This document shows positions 63,146 to 64,000 of a stretch of 64,000 bases of DNA, one piece after another (positions within the stretch are counted from its first letter, which is position 1; each line of letters begins with the position of its first letter). The stretch lies in assembly GCF_036226505.1 (NCBI RefSeq), contig NZ_CP108484.1, forward strand, positions 1,364,001-1,428,000, written 5' to 3'. Made by a program: the position numbers and the translations under genes. The DNA comes from Kitasatospora sp. NBC_01246 (GTDB lineage Bacteria > Actinomycetota > Actinomycetes > Streptomycetales > Streptomycetaceae). The notes beneath the pieces were generated by a model. It was given only the letters and a program-made list of their open reading frames with translations. It made no database searches and was not told where the DNA came from.

Positions 63146-64000
63146 CTAGGGCCGGTCCTGGTCGACCAGGGCGAACAGCTCGTCGTCGGTGGCCGCGTCG
63201 AGGTCGTCGTCGTCCCCCGCGCCGTCCGCGGCGGGCGCCGCGCAGGCGTCCAGCAGTTCCCGCAGACGGGCGGTGACGCGGCGGCGCGACTCCTCGTCGG
63301 TGAGGGCGCCCGCCAGGGAGTCGCCGACCGCCCGGAGGCCGGCCATCACCGGGTCCTCGTCGTCCTCGGGGAGCGCGAGCGCGCCGAGGATGTGGTCGGT
63401 GACCCGGGTCGGGCTGGGGTGGTCGAAGACCAGGGTCACCGGCATCCGCAGGCCGCTCAGGGCGGCCAGCCGGTTGCGCAGTTCGACCGCGGTGAGCGAG
63501 TCCACGCCGAGTTCCTTGAAGGCGCGGGCGTCCCGCACCTGGGCCGGGTCGGAGTGCCCGAGGACGGCGGCGACCTGCGCGGTGACCAGGTCGAGCAGCG
63601 TGCTGCGCCGGTCCGCCCCGGACAGCCGGGCCAGGCGCTCGGCGAGGGACTGCGATCCGTCGCCGCCCGCCGCGGCGGTGCGCCGGACCACCGCGGTCCG
63701 CACCAGGTCGCGCAGCGGCGCGGGCACGCCGTCGGGGTCGGCGCGCAGGGCGCGGGTGTCGAGCCTGGCCGGGACGACCACGGGCTCGCCGGCGGCGAGC
63801 GCGGCGTCGAAGAGGGCCAGCCCCTCCTCCGCCGTCATCGGCACCAGCCCGCCGCGGGCCATCCGGGCGCGGTCGGCCTCGGCGAGGTGCCCGGTCATTC
63901 CGCTGGCCTGGTCCCACAGACCCCAGGCGAGCGAGAGCCCGGCCCGGCCGCTCGCGGCGCGGTGCGCGGCGAGGGTGTCGAGGAAGGTGTTGGCGGCGGC
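63146..64000 (-). CDS. Type I PKS-4, C-terminal part (continues beyond the window)
   Basis: Partial: about 284 codons to the stop, the 5' part lies past 64000. Visible is the end of a KR (ANTFLDTLAAHRA, LSLAWGLWDQASGMTGHL), an ACP ([16 protein letters not shown]) and an acidic C-terminal docking region (DDDDLDAATDDELFALVDQ). The docking end suits the N-terminal helix of PKS-3 101 bp downstream, so PKS-4 should act just before module E. Its AT and any DH or ER cannot be seen. Confidence 0.93.
   Translation of the reverse strand, partial: AAANTFLDTLAAHRAASGRAGLSLAWGLWDQASGMTGHLAEADRARMARGGLVPMTAEEGLALFDAALAAGEPVVVPARLDTRALRADPDGVPAPLRDLVRTAVVRRTAAAGGDGSQSLAERLARLSGADRRSTLLDLVTAQVAAVLGHSDPAQVRDARAFKELGVDSLTAVELRNRLAALSGLRMPVTLVFDHPSPTRVTDHILGALALPEDDEDPVMAGLRAVGDSLAGALTDEESRRRVTARLRELLDACAAPAADGAGDDDDLDAATDDELFALVDQDRP

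Overview
The window looks like chromosomal DNA from a Streptomyces- or Kitasatospora-type actinomycete. The evidence is very high G+C, strong third-position G/C bias, GTG starts, GGAG-type ribosome binding sites, a split bacterial NHEJ-like gene pair, and a large modular type I polyketide synthase (PKS). This assignment rests on gene content and style only; no database was searched.

Layout. (1) 1-13.6 kb is mostly housekeeping and accessory genes: a Xi-class GST, three N-acetyltransferases in the wider region, a DUF1345 membrane protein, a Gfo/Idh/MocA oxidoreductase, an alpha/beta hydrolase flanked by remnants of an MFS permease and a GH3 beta-glucosidase, a cold-shock protein with a long leader next to an RGG-rich DEAD-box RNA helicase, a CBS protein, a LysR regulator, and the threonine-degradation pair kbl-tdh. 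(2) 14-25.6 kb has a lipoprotein serine hydrolase, divergent DNA ligase and LigD-type polymerase genes, a coupled GNAT/aminoglycoside-phosphotransferase-like pair, a small two-TM membrane protein with a frameshifted tandem paralogue, bioF, a Ski2-like helicase, and a single-TM hypothetical protein. (3) 25.8-29.2 kb is the biotin operon bioB-bioA-bioD. (4) 29.3-64 kb, all on the minus strand, is the end of a type I PKS gene cluster.

In transcription order the PKS part reads: a cut-off PKS (63146 to beyond the window edge), PKS-3 (modules E, F), PKS-2 (modules C, D), PKS-1 (modules A, B plus thioesterase), a P450 whose ATG overlaps the PKS-1 stop, a SnoaL-like protein, a small beta-barrel protein that resembles the AbyU/PyrI4 [4+2] cyclases of spirotetronate/spirotetramate pathways, an SDR and a zinc alcohol dehydrogenase. 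Module labels A-F follow ascending coordinates of discovery; the biosynthetic order is E, F, C, D, A, B. Predicted modules: E = KS-AT(malonyl)-degenerate KR-ACP; F = KS-AT(malonyl)-DH-KR-ACP; C = KS-AT(methylmalonyl)-DH-KR-ACP; D = KS-AT(malonyl)-DH-KR-ACP; A = KS-AT(malonyl)-KR-ACP; B = KS-AT(malonyl)-ACP-TE. The chain end would be a 3-oxo-5-hydroxy acyl thioester behind a methyl-branched di- or triene.

The most interesting point is an AbyU-like cyclase candidate joined to a thioesterase-terminated PKS, with no tetronate-forming genes in the window. This suggests either a different substrate for this cyclase fold or missing genes outside the window. Other points worth checking: near-identical KS/AT blocks in modules D, E and F (gene conversion), a Cys-rich tail on BioB, an elastin-like pentapeptide repeat on the phosphotransferase-like protein, and several minisatellites at gene ends.
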